DNA of 6,034 nt from Eubacteriales bacterium (GCA_028692205.1 JAQUXV010000176.1:1-6034); one strand, 5' to 3'. Shown: positions 1 to 5,220, counted from the first letter of the stretch. The notes: generated by a model not told the origin, from the sequence alone. Program-made: numbers and translations.

Positions 1-123
1 AGCTATTCCGTGCTGATGAACGGCCTGAAGAAGAACAACGTCGTCATCAACCGCAAAATGCTCGCCGACATCGCCGTCAACGATCCCGAAGCTTTCAAGC
101 AGATCGTCGAAAGCGCAAAGTGA
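1..123 (+). CDS. rplT: 50S ribosomal protein bL20, C-terminal end (5' part outside window)
   Basis: The first 40 codons of the window, read in frame 1 and ending at TGA 121-123, encode the C-terminus of bL20. The family signature is visible as [20 protein letters not shown] followed by [12 protein letters not shown]; full-length bL20 is usually about 117-120 residues, so roughly the first two thirds lie upstream. bL20 binds 23S rRNA and is needed early in assembly of the 50S subunit. In most Bacillota it is the last gene of infC-rpmI-rplT, and an intrinsic terminator 34 nt after the stop fits that end-of-operon position. The visible end is short and basic, without extension. The identification rests on a small but very characteristic fragment; nothing upstream can be judged here. 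Confidence 0.93.
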   Translation, partial: SYSVLMNGLKKNNVVINRKMLADIAVNDPEAFKQIVESAK

Positions 124-157
124 TGCGGTACTCGAAACGGAAAACCGCAAAGTAATC

Positions 158-197
158 GGACGGGGTTAGTGCATAACAGCACCCCGTCCTTTTTTTT
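158..197 (+). terminator. Intrinsic terminator of the rplT operon
   Basis: A perfect 9-bp stem, GGACGGGGT (158-166) against ACCCCGTCC (181-189), closes a 14-nt loop and is followed directly by eight T residues (190-197). It lies 34 nt after the rplT stop codon and points in the same direction. On the other strand there is no T-tract, so it is one-directional. Confidence 0.93.
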
Positions 198-220
198 ATC
201 GACTGAAAAGACTCCGTCTA

Positions 221-252
221 CTTTGTCAGCATCGCCACGGTTGAGGCGGTCA
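221..252. repeat. Module A, copy 1 (32-bp direct repeat)
   Basis: Thirty-two bases starting CTTTGTCAGCATC and ending GAGGCGGTCA recur at 599-630 with two mismatches. This copy runs straight into the longer repeat B1. The second copy (599-630) is not followed by B sequence, so A and B behave as separable parts of a mosaic. Confidence 0.85.
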
Positions 253-360
253 CGTACGTCCGTGTACGCTCCCGCCACAACCGGGCTCGCTTCCTCGTAT
301 CCGGGGCCTTTTGAGCCGATAAAGGTCGCGGATTCGGGGAAATGGGCCGACAGGGAAGGA
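251..360. repeat. Module B, copy 1 (~110-bp direct repeat)
   Basis: About 110 bp beginning CACGTACGTCCG recur at 454-564 with roughly ten substitutions and one compensating single-base shift near the end (about 90% identity by eye). The core from 265 to 325, including CTCCCGCCACAACCGGG and TTTTGAGCCGATAAA, is almost invariant. A potential stem GGCTC/GAGCC inside it survives in copy 2 through a G-U pair. The unit is stop-poor on both strands, but no recognisable protein is encoded. Function is unknown; it looks like an intergenic repeat family. Confidence 0.9.
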
Positions 361-394
361 CGACGGGAAAGGACGACGGGGGAAAGGCGATGGG
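356..394. repeat. Short tandem repeat, 13-bp unit, about three copies
   Basis: The unit AAGGACGACGGG occurs at 356-367 and again at 369-380. A degraded third version, AAGGCGATGGG, follows at 384-394. The array starts inside the end of repeat B1 and is absent from the end of B2, so it probably arose by local slippage in the first copy. Confidence 0.75.
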
Positions 395-431
395 AATAAA
401 CGGAGGCAAGCTGGGCAATGTTTTGCTTTAT

Positions 432-445
432 CGCCTGCGCAGGCG
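432..445. repeat. 14-bp perfect palindrome between the two B repeats
   Basis: CGCCTGCGCAGGCG is its own reverse complement over 14 bp. It stands nine bases before repeat B2, in the place occupied before B1 by module A, and shares only the flanks TTTG and GGCGG with that module. It could be a protein-binding site or the tip of a cruciform; nothing in the sequence decides between these. Confidence 0.7.
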
Positions 446-453
446 GGGACAAC

Positions 454-564
454 CACGTACATCCGTATACGCTCCCGCCACAACCGGGTTCGCTTCCTCG
501 TATCCGGGGCTTTTTGAGCCGATAAACGTTGCTGGTTCGGGGAAATGGGTCGATCAGGGAGGGG
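454..564. repeat. Module B, copy 2 (~110-bp direct repeat)
   Basis: Second copy of the unit at 251-360, in the same orientation and offset by about 203 bp. It begins CACGTACATCCG and runs to CAGGGAGGGG. Most differences from copy 1 are C/T or G/A transitions, as expected for an old duplication or for two members of a dispersed family. Confidence 0.9.
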
Positions 565-598
565 CGACTATTGGTGAATGGGGGGGAAGCACCGTTTG

Positions 599-630
599 CT
601 TTGTCAGCATCACCGCGGTTGAGGCGGTCA
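599..630. repeat. Module A, copy 2, without a following B unit
   Basis: This copy matches 221-252 at 30 of 32 positions. Its two substitutions create a perfect ACCGC/GCGGT inverted repeat (7-nt spacer) that copy 1 lacks. The sequence after 630 is unrelated to module B, so the mosaic ends here. Confidence 0.8.
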
Positions 631-702
631 TTTGCGGTATGGAGCGCTCTCGTCTCTGCGCCCGGACGGACTTCAATATTATGAAAACCGATCGGTATCC
701 GC

Positions 703-735
703 AGAAAAGAAGCCGAACCCGCAAGGGCTCGGCTT
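703..735 (-). terminator. Intrinsic terminator downstream of the GT4 glycosyltransferase
   Basis: The arms AGCCGA-A-CCC and GGG-C-TCGGCT (711-734, extended by an A-T pair to 710-735) form a stem with one mismatch and a GCAA loop. On the minus strand it is followed by TCTTTTCT (complement of 703-710), a somewhat interrupted T-tract. It lies about 90 nt past the glycosyltransferase stop and marks the right edge of the repeat-rich gap. Confidence 0.75.
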
Positions 736-825
736 TGCATATGCATGTCGAACGAAGGCTGAACATACCGTTAAAGATCGGCAGGGCTGAGTATTCCTGA
801 AGCATACACCGGCGACGGTTGCCGT

Positions 826-2061
826 TTACGGTACGGGGCGCAGGCCGGTCAGTTCCTCGTAAAGGCCCACATAGGCCGCGCACTGGGTGTGCTTTTCGTA
901 TTCTTCGGCGCGTGCGCGGCAGGCGGCGGGACTTTTCGGGGAATCGCAAAGCCTTGCGCAGGCGGCGGCCACGGCGGGCAGATCGTTCTCGGCGACCACT
1001 TCGCCCACCTCGGGGGTGACGGTTTCGGGCAGGGCGGTCGCGTCGTAACACAGCACCTGTGTGCCGCAGGCCAAAGCTTCCAGCAGGGTCATCCCCTGCG
1101 TTTCCTCGTGGCTCAGGCTCAGGCATATGTCCGCGGCGGTGTACAGCGCCCGCAGCATCCGCAGGTTTTCGGTGCGGGGAATGCCCAGCATCGTTTTGGG
1201 CAGGTCGGCGCACTGCCGCTCGGTAACCCCCAGCACGACAATCATCATATCGTCGCGGAGCAACTCGGCAAGGGCCGTCAGATCGTTTAATCCTTTGCGC
1301 GTTTCCCAGGTGCTGGCCACGCTCAGCAGCATTTTTTTGTCGCCCAGCTCCGCAAGCGAATATCGCCGCACCAGATCGCTGAGCACCTCCGGCTCGTCGC
1401 AGGGGTAGAACTGCGTAAGGTCGAGGCCGTTGGCAATGACGCGGATGGGGCGTTTGCCCAGGAAGGAACGGTTTGCCTCGCGCCCCAGCCATACGGACGG
1501 CGTAACCAGCGTCAGGTTGGGCACGGCCTCGTATAAAGCGCGCTTCTCCTGCCAGTTGCGGCGGGAACGATCCACACCCAGGCTGCGCGGGTAGGCGGAA
1601 AGCTGGGGGCAACGGCCGCAGCCCGTAGTGTGCCAGCGTTCGCACTTGACCATGGAATAATAGGCGCAATGCCCGGTGAAGGCCCAGCAATCGTGCAGCG
1701 TCCACACCACCGGCACCCCGGCTTTGGCCAGCCAGGCAAACAGCGTGCGCAGGTCCAGATAGTACCCGTGCAGATTGTGCAGGTGGATCACATCCGGCTT
1801 ATAAAGCGCCAGCTGCTTAACCAGCCTGCGGGTGGCGTGGCGGCTGAAAAAGCCTGCCCGGTCCGTAAGGCGTGCCAGAACCCCATGCAGCAGCACACCC
1901 GCCCGGCTGCCCACGCGGAAGCCGGGCACGTTCCGCGGCGGATAACCGCGGGAATAGCACAGAAGCGCCTTGTGCCCCGACCGCTGGGTAACCTCGCAGA
2001 TATCCGTGGCGATGCGGCCCGTGCTCAGGCCCGAAGTCACGTTGATGTGCGCTACTCGCAT
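826..2061 (-). CDS. GT4-family (GT-B fold) glycosyltransferase
   Basis: The 411-residue product is a glycosyltransferase family 4 enzyme, expected to move a sugar from a nucleotide-sugar donor to a cell-surface glycan precursor in the cytoplasm. The start MRVAHINVTSGLSTGR has the small glycine-containing acceptor loop of the N-terminal Rossmann domain, and PDVIHLHNLHGYY (89-101) is typical of GT4. The C-terminal donor domain shows RKG (255-257) and the E-x7-E motif E320/E328 in HEETQGMTLLEAL. Residues 125-151 hold five cysteines (C125, C132, C140, C148, C151). The closest style I know is the WcaC-like colanic acid or capsule transferase group, but donor and acceptor cannot be assigned. The start is fixed by GGGAGG at 2067-2072, 5 nt before ATG. 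It stands alone, with terminators on both sides, not in a visible polysaccharide cluster. Confidence 0.9.
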   Translation of the reverse strand: MRVAHINVTSGLSTGRIATDICEVTQRSGHKALLCYSRGYPPRNVPGFRVGSRAGVLLHGVLARLTDRAGFFSRHATRRLVKQLALYKPDVIHLHNLHGYYLDLRTLFAWLAKAGVPVVWTLHDCWAFTGHCAYYSMVKCERWHTTGCGRCPQLSAYPRSLGVDRSRRNWQEKRALYEAVPNLTLVTPSVWLGREANRSFLGKRPIRVIANGLDLTQFYPCDEPEVLSDLVRRYSLAELGDKKMLLSVASTWETRKGLNDLTALAELLRDDMMIVVLGVTERQCADLPKTMLGIPRTENLRMLRALYTAADICLSLSHEETQGMTLLEALACGTQVLCYDATALPETVTPEVGEVVAENDLPAVAAACARLCDSPKSPAACRARAEEYEKHTQCAAYVGLYEELTGLRPVP

Positions 2062-2395
2062 GAAAACCTCCCAAAAATACGATGGTCAGGGCGACACGGG
2101 TTCGACTGTGCGGTGGATGCTGCGGTACGGCGCTGGCAATTCAAGCGGGAAATGCCGCGAAGGCTGTGGAGCGACCGCTCGGATTCTCCGGCTCGCGATC
2201 ATACCGCGCAAAGGCAGGCGCGACGGGGTTGGTATACCCGTTGCTTTTGCCATGCTCCCGAATGCGCGGCGGGCGAACCCGCAAAATCCGCCGGGGAGCC
2301 GACGGGGCGGTAAACCGGAGGAACCAGCGCGATCGGGACGCAAAACGGGTTCCCATTCCCGACGGGGAGACAGCCGCGCATGGGCGGGTGCGCAT
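2062..2395. other. Gene-free, hairpin-rich stretch between rubrerythrin terminator and glycosyltransferase
   Basis: No recognisable protein is encoded on either strand. The stretch is dense in small inverted repeats: GAGC-GACC-GCTC (2169-2180), GCGGG-CGAA-CCCGC (2269-2282) and TCGGGA/TCCCGA (2333-2338 with 2357-2362). On the plus strand, 2088-2107 reads AGGGCGACACGGGTTCGACT, which resembles the first bases of tmRNA. A possible -10 (TACGAT, 2078-2083) sits just before it, but with no clear -35. A tmRNA is ruled out because the three plus-strand frames hold only one stop codon here (TAA 2311-2313), and the residues before it are not tag-like. It may be an unrecognised structured RNA, the long leader of the glycosyltransferase gene on the minus strand, or simply GC-rich spacer. 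Confidence 0.4.
2067..2072 (-). promoter_or_regulatory. Ribosome binding site of the glycosyltransferase
   Basis: GGGAGG on the minus strand, 5 nt before ATG at 2061. It decides this start over internal methionines. No good promoter is visible between it and the rubrerythrin terminator; a TATGAT box (2198-2203) has no matching -35. Confidence 0.8.
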
Positions 2396-2447
2396 AAAAA
2401 ACGAAGGGGACGGCCCGGAGGTCCTTCCCCCCGGAGCCATCCCCTTC
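2396..2447 (-). terminator. Intrinsic terminator of rubrerythrin (weakly bidirectional)
   Basis: A long stem pairs GAAGGGGA (2403-2410) with TCCCCTTC (2440-2447). It continues, after one mismatch, through GGC/GCC and CCGG/CCGG to a 12-nt loop. On the minus strand it is followed by six T residues (complement of 2396-2401). On the plus strand only ATTTT follows, so plus-strand termination would be weaker. It separates rubrerythrin from the glycosyltransferase transcript. Confidence 0.9.
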
Positions 2448-2456
2448 ATTTTGCGT

Positions 2457-2472
2457 CAGCCGGAAACGGCTG
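2457..2472. other. Perfect 6-bp hairpin abutting the rubrerythrin stop codon
   Basis: CAGCCG-GAAA-CGGCTG forms a 6-bp stem. The loop is GAAA (a GNRA tetraloop) when read on the plus strand and TTTC on the minus strand. It begins at the base after the rubrerythrin TGA and sits 9 nt before the terminator stem. It may protect the 3' end of the mRNA; there is no T-tract of its own. Confidence 0.6.
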
Positions 2473-3024
2473 TCAATAGTTTTCCGTGTGGAGTTCGAAG
2501 AACGCCTTGGGGTGCTTGCAAACGGGGCAGAGCTCCGGCGCTTTTTTGCCGATCACGATATGGCCGCAGTTGATGCACTGCCACACCTGGTCGCCGTCGC
2601 GGCTGAAGACCAGCCCATCCTGAATGTTGGCGAGCAGCTTGCGGTAGCGCTCCTCGTGCGTTTTCTCGATTTTGGCAACGCCGTCGAAAAGAGCGGCAAT
2701 CTGGGTAAAGCCTTCTTCGCGGGCCTGCTCGGCCATGCGGACGTACATATCCGTCCACTCGTAGTTCTCGCCTTCGGCAGCATCCAGCAGGTTATCTTCC
2801 GTGCCGGCCACTTCGCCGCCGTGCAGGAGCTTAAACCAGATTTTGGCGTGCTCCTTCTCGTTGTTGGCGGTTTCCTCAAAGAGGTTGGCAATCTGTACAT
2901 AGCCGTCCTTGCGTGCTTTGGAGGCATAATAGGTGTACTTGTTGCGCGCTTTGCTTTCTCCGGCAAAAGCGTCCTGCAGGTTGGCTTCGGTTTGGGTACC
3001 TTTGAGTTCCTTCAGATCTCTCAT
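2473..3024 (-). CDS. rbr: Rubrerythrin (diiron peroxidase with rubredoxin domain)
   Basis: The 183-residue protein has the two-domain layout of classical rubrerythrin, a cytoplasmic peroxidase that reduces hydrogen peroxide to water in anaerobes with electrons from rubredoxin or NADH-linked partners. The ferritin-like four-helix domain (about 1-135) carries the ligand pattern E23 in FAGESKAR, E56-x2-H59 in NEKEHAK, E86 and E89 in [10 protein letters not shown], and E120-x2-H123 in EKTHEERY. The C-terminal rubredoxin-like domain has C150-x2-C153 and C166-x2-C169 for one Fe(SCys)4 site. All expected ligands are present. The start is set by AAGGAGG (3035-3041), 10 nt before ATG, and by a promoter just upstream. 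The length is slightly below the ~190 residues usual in the family. It has its own promoter and terminator, so it is monocistronic. Confidence 0.96.
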   Translation of the reverse strand: MRDLKELKGTQTEANLQDAFAGESKARNKYTYYASKARKDGYVQIANLFEETANNEKEHAKIWFKLLHGGEVAGTEDNLLDAAEGENYEWTDMYVRMAEQAREEGFTQIAALFDGVAKIEKTHEERYRKLLANIQDGLVFSRDGDQVWQCINCGHIVIGKKAPELCPVCKHPKAFFELHTENY

Positions 3025-3034
3025 GGGTTCTCAT

Positions 3035-3041
3035 CCTCCTT
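3035..3041 (-). promoter_or_regulatory. Ribosome binding site of rubrerythrin
   Basis: AAGGAGG on the minus strand, 10 nt before the ATG at 3024. It is close to the ideal anti-16S match and suggests strong translation. Confidence 0.85.
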
Positions 3042-3049
3042 GTATGTTG

Positions 3050-3080
3050 ATTATACCACGGTCTACGGGGTTTGAATCAA
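3050..3080 (-). promoter_or_regulatory. Extended -10 promoter of rubrerythrin
   Basis: On the minus strand TATAAT (complement of 3050-3055) is a perfect -10 box. It is preceded by TGG (3056-3058), giving an extended -10. A fair -35, TTGATT (3075-3080), lies 19 bp upstream, longer than ideal, so the extended -10 probably carries the promoter. The predicted leader is only about 20 nt. The -35 box lies inside the inverted repeat AATCA-ATG-TGATT (3075-3087). Confidence 0.8.
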
Positions 3081-3230
3081 TGTGATTTTTACGGCCGGGC
3101 TTCAAACGGGGCGGCAGAAATACCGGCGATGCCCGAGCGGTGGGGACGATCCTGCGGTATGGGGATGACGGGGAGAAAACCCCCGGTGAATGGCGTACAG
3201 CGTTCCTGCGCCCGAACCCTTGGAATGCCG

Positions 3231-4247
3231 TTACAGCCAGCTTGCGCCAAACCCGAATACGCACCAGTGGTCGGTGTGCAGCTTATACTGCACCAGCGGG
3301 TCGGTCTGCTCCTCCGAGGGCAGGGTGCTCATGTTGGTTTGGAGGCGCAAGCCTTTTTCCACACCAACGGTGTGGTTGTCCGCGTTGCTGTCGTACAGGT
3401 AGCAATAGCTTTTCACCGAGTTGCTCATGTTGCCTTCCACGGTCGTCACCTGGTAAATGCCGTCCCCCCGGTCGGCCACATCCACAACGATACCGATGTG
3501 GGTGGTGCGGTAGCTATTGTCCAGATCGCCGTAGATAACGGGATAGCCGGGGCGCGGTATGCCGGTGAAGCGGCCCAGCGACTGGAAACAATCGTACTGG
3601 TTGCCCACCTGTCCCTCGCGGAAATACACAACGTCCGTATCCGATACGGTTTCCGTTTTCAGGGCTTCTTCCTTCAGCAGTCGGTTTCCGCTGGCGTTGG
3701 CGCACCAGATGGTGAACACCGAGCACCAGCCGACCTCCTTCTTCTTCCCATAATACCATTTGGCGTACTTGTTGTATTTGGGCAGCCGGGCGCGTTTGGT
3801 GGTATAAAACTCGTTTTTCGCCACGTATACCATAGCCTTCACGCTTTCCGGCAGCGCGTTTGCGTCCACCGTGACGGCAAAGGACACGTCTCCGGCGGAA
3901 GCGTGGTAGGTAACCGTCGCTTCGCCCTCGGCTACGGCGGTCATCAGGCCGGTTTCATCCACCGTGACGACGGCGGGATCGGAGCTTTCAAAGGTTCCGT
4001 CCACGGCGGGCATTACAAGGGAGTCCGGCTCGTCCGCCGGGATGATCTCCGGGGCGACGCTGGGCACGTAGGCGGTTTCGCCGGTGCGCAGCGTATATGC
4101 GCCGGTTTGCTGGGCTTCCGCTTTCGGGCTCAGCAGTGCGGCAGCCGCCTGCTCAAAAAGGGCGTCCGTATCATCGTCCGCCGTCGCCGCGCCGCAGGAG
4201 AAAAGGAACAGGGCCGCCAGAAGAAATGCAAGTATTTTTTGGGTCAT
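3231..4247 (-). CDS. Secreted or lipid-anchored Big2-CHAP domain protein (putative peptidoglycan hydrolase)
   Basis: The 338-residue protein starts MTQKILAFLLAALFLFSCGA, an export signal with a possible lipobox LFSC (C18). A signal peptidase I site after ATA (21-23) is the alternative. Residues about 54-128 form a bacterial Ig-like (Big2) domain, recognisable from FESSDPAVVTVDETGLMTAV and the following GEATVTY. Residues about 137-285 are CHAP-like (NlpC/P60 superfamily): C175 in GWCSVFTIWCANASG, H250 in THIGIVVDV and E271/N273 in VEGNMS fit the Cys-His-polar catalytic set. CHAP enzymes cut the peptide or amide bonds of peptidoglycan at the cell surface. The start at 4247 is chosen because AAGGAG (4260-4265) is 12 nt away. 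An ATG at 4259 would touch the binding site and leave no spacer. The last 50 residues are unassigned. It has its own promoter, divergent from queH; I saw no clear terminator after it. Confidence 0.87.
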   Translation of the reverse strand: MTQKILAFLLAALFLFSCGAATADDDTDALFEQAAAALLSPKAEAQQTGAYTLRTGETAYVPSVAPEIIPADEPDSLVMPAVDGTFESSDPAVVTVDETGLMTAVAEGEATVTYHASAGDVSFAVTVDANALPESVKAMVYVAKNEFYTTKRARLPKYNKYAKWYYGKKKEVGWCSVFTIWCANASGNRLLKEEALKTETVSDTDVVYFREGQVGNQYDCFQSLGRFTGIPRPGYPVIYGDLDNSYRTTHIGIVVDVADRGDGIYQVTTVEGNMSNSVKSYCYLYDSNADNHTVGVEKGLRLQTNMSTLPSEEQTDPLVQYKLHTDHWCVFGFGASWL

Positions 4248-4278
4248 CGGGCAAAACATCTCCTTCAACAACAACGAT

Positions 4279-4307
4279 AGTATACCATACCGCACCGCAA
4301 TTGGAAA
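4279..4307 (-). promoter_or_regulatory. Promoter of the Big2-CHAP gene
   Basis: On the minus strand TATACT (complement of 4279-4284) is preceded by TGG (4285-4287), an extended -10. TTTCCA (4302-4307) is a moderate -35 at exactly 17 bp. The predicted leader is about 25 nt and contains the AAGGAG ribosome binding site at 4260-4265. Confidence 0.75.
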
Positions 4308-4317
4308 CGCTGTCGCG

Positions 4318-4346
4318 TGGACTGCGTCCTGCAACTGTGTTATACT
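4318..4346 (+). promoter_or_regulatory. Promoter of queH
   Basis: TATACT (4341-4346) is preceded by TGT, an extended -10. TGGACT (4318-4323) is a four-of-six -35 at 17 bp. It faces away from the Big2-CHAP promoter, with only 10 bp between the two -35 boxes. Transcription from here would give a leader of about 170 nt. Confidence 0.72.
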
Positions 4347-4396
4347 GTTGTCGATCCCGGGCGTATCGCGCCTGCGGCGGTTTTGCCCCTGCCTTT

Positions 4397-4440
4397 GCGT
4401 GAAATTTGAACTCGGCTCCGCCGTGCTCTTCATTTCGCGC
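4397..4440 (+). other. Leader hairpin 1 of queH with anti-Shine-Dalgarno bases
   Basis: GCGTGAAAT (4397-4405) pairs with ATTTCGCGC (4432-4440) through nine pairs, one of them G-U. Inside, CGGC-TCC-GCCG (4413-4423) makes an apical hairpin. The segment CTCCGCCG (4416-4423) is also perfectly complementary over 8 bp to CGGCGGAG (4507-4514), which overlaps the queH ribosome binding site. The two pairings exclude each other. This is pairing seen by eye; folding energy was not computed. Confidence 0.5.
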
Positions 4441-4467
4441 TTCGCTGCGGGGCCAAACCGAACGCGA

Positions 4468-4490
4468 TCCCCGCTGCGCGAGCGAGGGGA
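4468..4490 (+). other. Leader hairpin 2 of queH
   Basis: TCCC-CGCT (4468-4475) can pair with AGCG and GGGA (4481-4490) around a GCGCG loop, leaving a two-base bulge. It lies about 20 nt before the ribosome binding site. There is no T-tract, so it is not a terminator. Confidence 0.4.
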
Positions 4491-4510
4491 CATGGGAAGC
4501 CAAGATCGGC

Positions 4511-4515
4511 GGAGG
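4511..4515 (+). promoter_or_regulatory. Ribosome binding site of queH
   Basis: GGAGG, 9 nt before the ATG at 4525. It fixes this start over upstream in-frame starts, which would add residues unlike the family's N-terminus. Confidence 0.8.
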
Positions 4516-4524
4516 CGACCATTC

Positions 4525-5220
4525 ATGAAACTGCTGCTGCATATCTGCTGCGCCCCCTGCTCGGTGATGTGCGTGCAAAGCCTGCGCGCCGAGGGCATCG
4601 AGCCGACGGGTTACTGGTACAACCCCAATATCCACCCGTACACCGAGTACCGCGCGCGCCGCAACGCCCTTGTGGAGTATGCCGCGCAGATCGGCATGGC
4701 GCTGGAAGTAAACGACCTGTACGGTCTGCGGCCTTTTACGCAGGTTGTGGCGAGCGACATCGGCAACCGCTGCGGGGCTTGCTATGCCTCCCGAATGCGC
4801 GAAACGGCGCGCTACGCCGCCGAGCACGGCTATACGCACTTTACCAGCACGCTTTTTTACAGCGTCTTTCAAAAGCACGAGCTGATTCGCGCCGCCGCCG
4901 AGGATGCGGCGGCGGAGTTCGGCGTTGCGTTCCTGTACCGCGATTTTCGGCCGCTGTTTAGGCAGGGGGTGGAGAAGGCGCGAGCGCTGGGCCTGTACAT
5001 GCAAAAATACTGCGGCTGCGTGTTCAGCGAGGAGGAGCGCTATAACGCGAAATACCGCAAGCGTCTGGAACGGGCGCGAAAACAGGGCGCAGAGAGCGGC
5101 GAGCCGCCAGCCGCCCTGCCGGATGCGGCGATCAAGGCGGAACTGCGCCGGGCCGGAATGGCGTTTGAAGCGGCGTTGGCAGCCTGCGGCGATCGACCGG
5201 AGGCTCCGCCCAATCCCTGA
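4525..5220 (+). CDS. queH: Epoxyqueuosine reductase QueH
   Basis: The 231-residue protein is QueH (formerly DUF208), the non-QueG enzyme that reduces epoxyqueuosine to queuosine in the wobble position of GUN-anticodon tRNAs, in the cytoplasm. It begins MKLLLHICCAPCSV, the family's N-terminal cysteine motif (C8, C9, C12), followed by TGYWYNPNIHPYTEY. The second cysteine pair is in GNRCGACYASR (C83, C86), and the third is KYCGC (C163, C165). These match the iron-sulfur and metal-binding cysteines of the family. TSTLFYSVFQKHE (107-119) is also typical. The catalytic part ends near residue 185; the remaining ~45 residues are a basic then Ala/Pro-rich tail that many relatives lack. No other queuosine gene is nearby, so precursor or queuine salvage must be encoded elsewhere. 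GGAGG 9 nt upstream sets the start. It has its own promoter and terminator. Confidence 0.94.
   Translation: MKLLLHICCAPCSVMCVQSLRAEGIEPTGYWYNPNIHPYTEYRARRNALVEYAAQIGMALEVNDLYGLRPFTQVVASDIGNRCGACYASRMRETARYAAEHGYTHFTSTLFYSVFQKHELIRAAAEDAAAEFGVAFLYRDFRPLFRQGVEKARALGLYMQKYCGCVFSEEERYNAKYRKRLERARKQGAESGEPPAALPDAAIKAELRRAGMAFEAALAACGDRPEAPPNP

Noticed and set aside
251..564. CRISPR array from the repeated B units
   Set aside because: Two ~110-bp imperfect copies are far too long and too few, and no cas genes are present.
687..696. ACCGATCGGT palindrome as an operator
   Set aside because: It is 10 bp, isolated, and lies downstream of the glycosyltransferase terminator with no promoter nearby. Chance occurrence is likely.
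3..746. Long minus-strand open frame crossing rplT, its terminator and the repeats
   Set aside because: It overlaps a certain ribosomal gene antisense and runs through a terminator and direct repeats. Low-complexity Arg/Pro/Ser content and lack of a ribosome binding site point to a chance open frame in GC-rich DNA.
554..1705. 383-residue minus-strand open frame overlapping the glycosyltransferase
   Set aside because: It is the same strand in a shifted frame, very rich in Arg, Gly, Pro and Ala, and has no family resemblance. The glycosyltransferase frame explains the region.
2092..2112. T-arm of a tRNA around GGGTTCGACTGTG
   Set aside because: With the normal 7-nt loop the flanking bases do not pair, and no anticodon or acceptor stem fits around it.
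2085..2440. tmRNA (ssrA), suggested by the GGGTTCGACT start-like motif
   Set aside because: In the three plus-strand frames the only stop codon in the tag zone is TAA 2311-2313, and the residues before it are not ALAA-like. No 3' T-arm (GGTTCGANTCC) or pairing acceptor end was found.
3169..3185. Terminator after the Big2-CHAP gene (CGGGG/CCCCG hairpin)
   Set aside because: The stem is only 5 bp and no T-tract follows on the minus strand.
4084..4524. Upstream extension of queH from 4084
   Set aside because: It overlaps the Big2-CHAP gene antisense, and QueH proteins begin at the HxCCAPC motif region. GGAGG sits 9 nt before 4525.
4248..4598. N-terminal extension of the Big2-CHAP protein up to 4598
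   Set aside because: It would run through the divergent promoters and into queH and would bury the signal peptide inside the chain. The methionine at 4247 is followed directly by the export signal.
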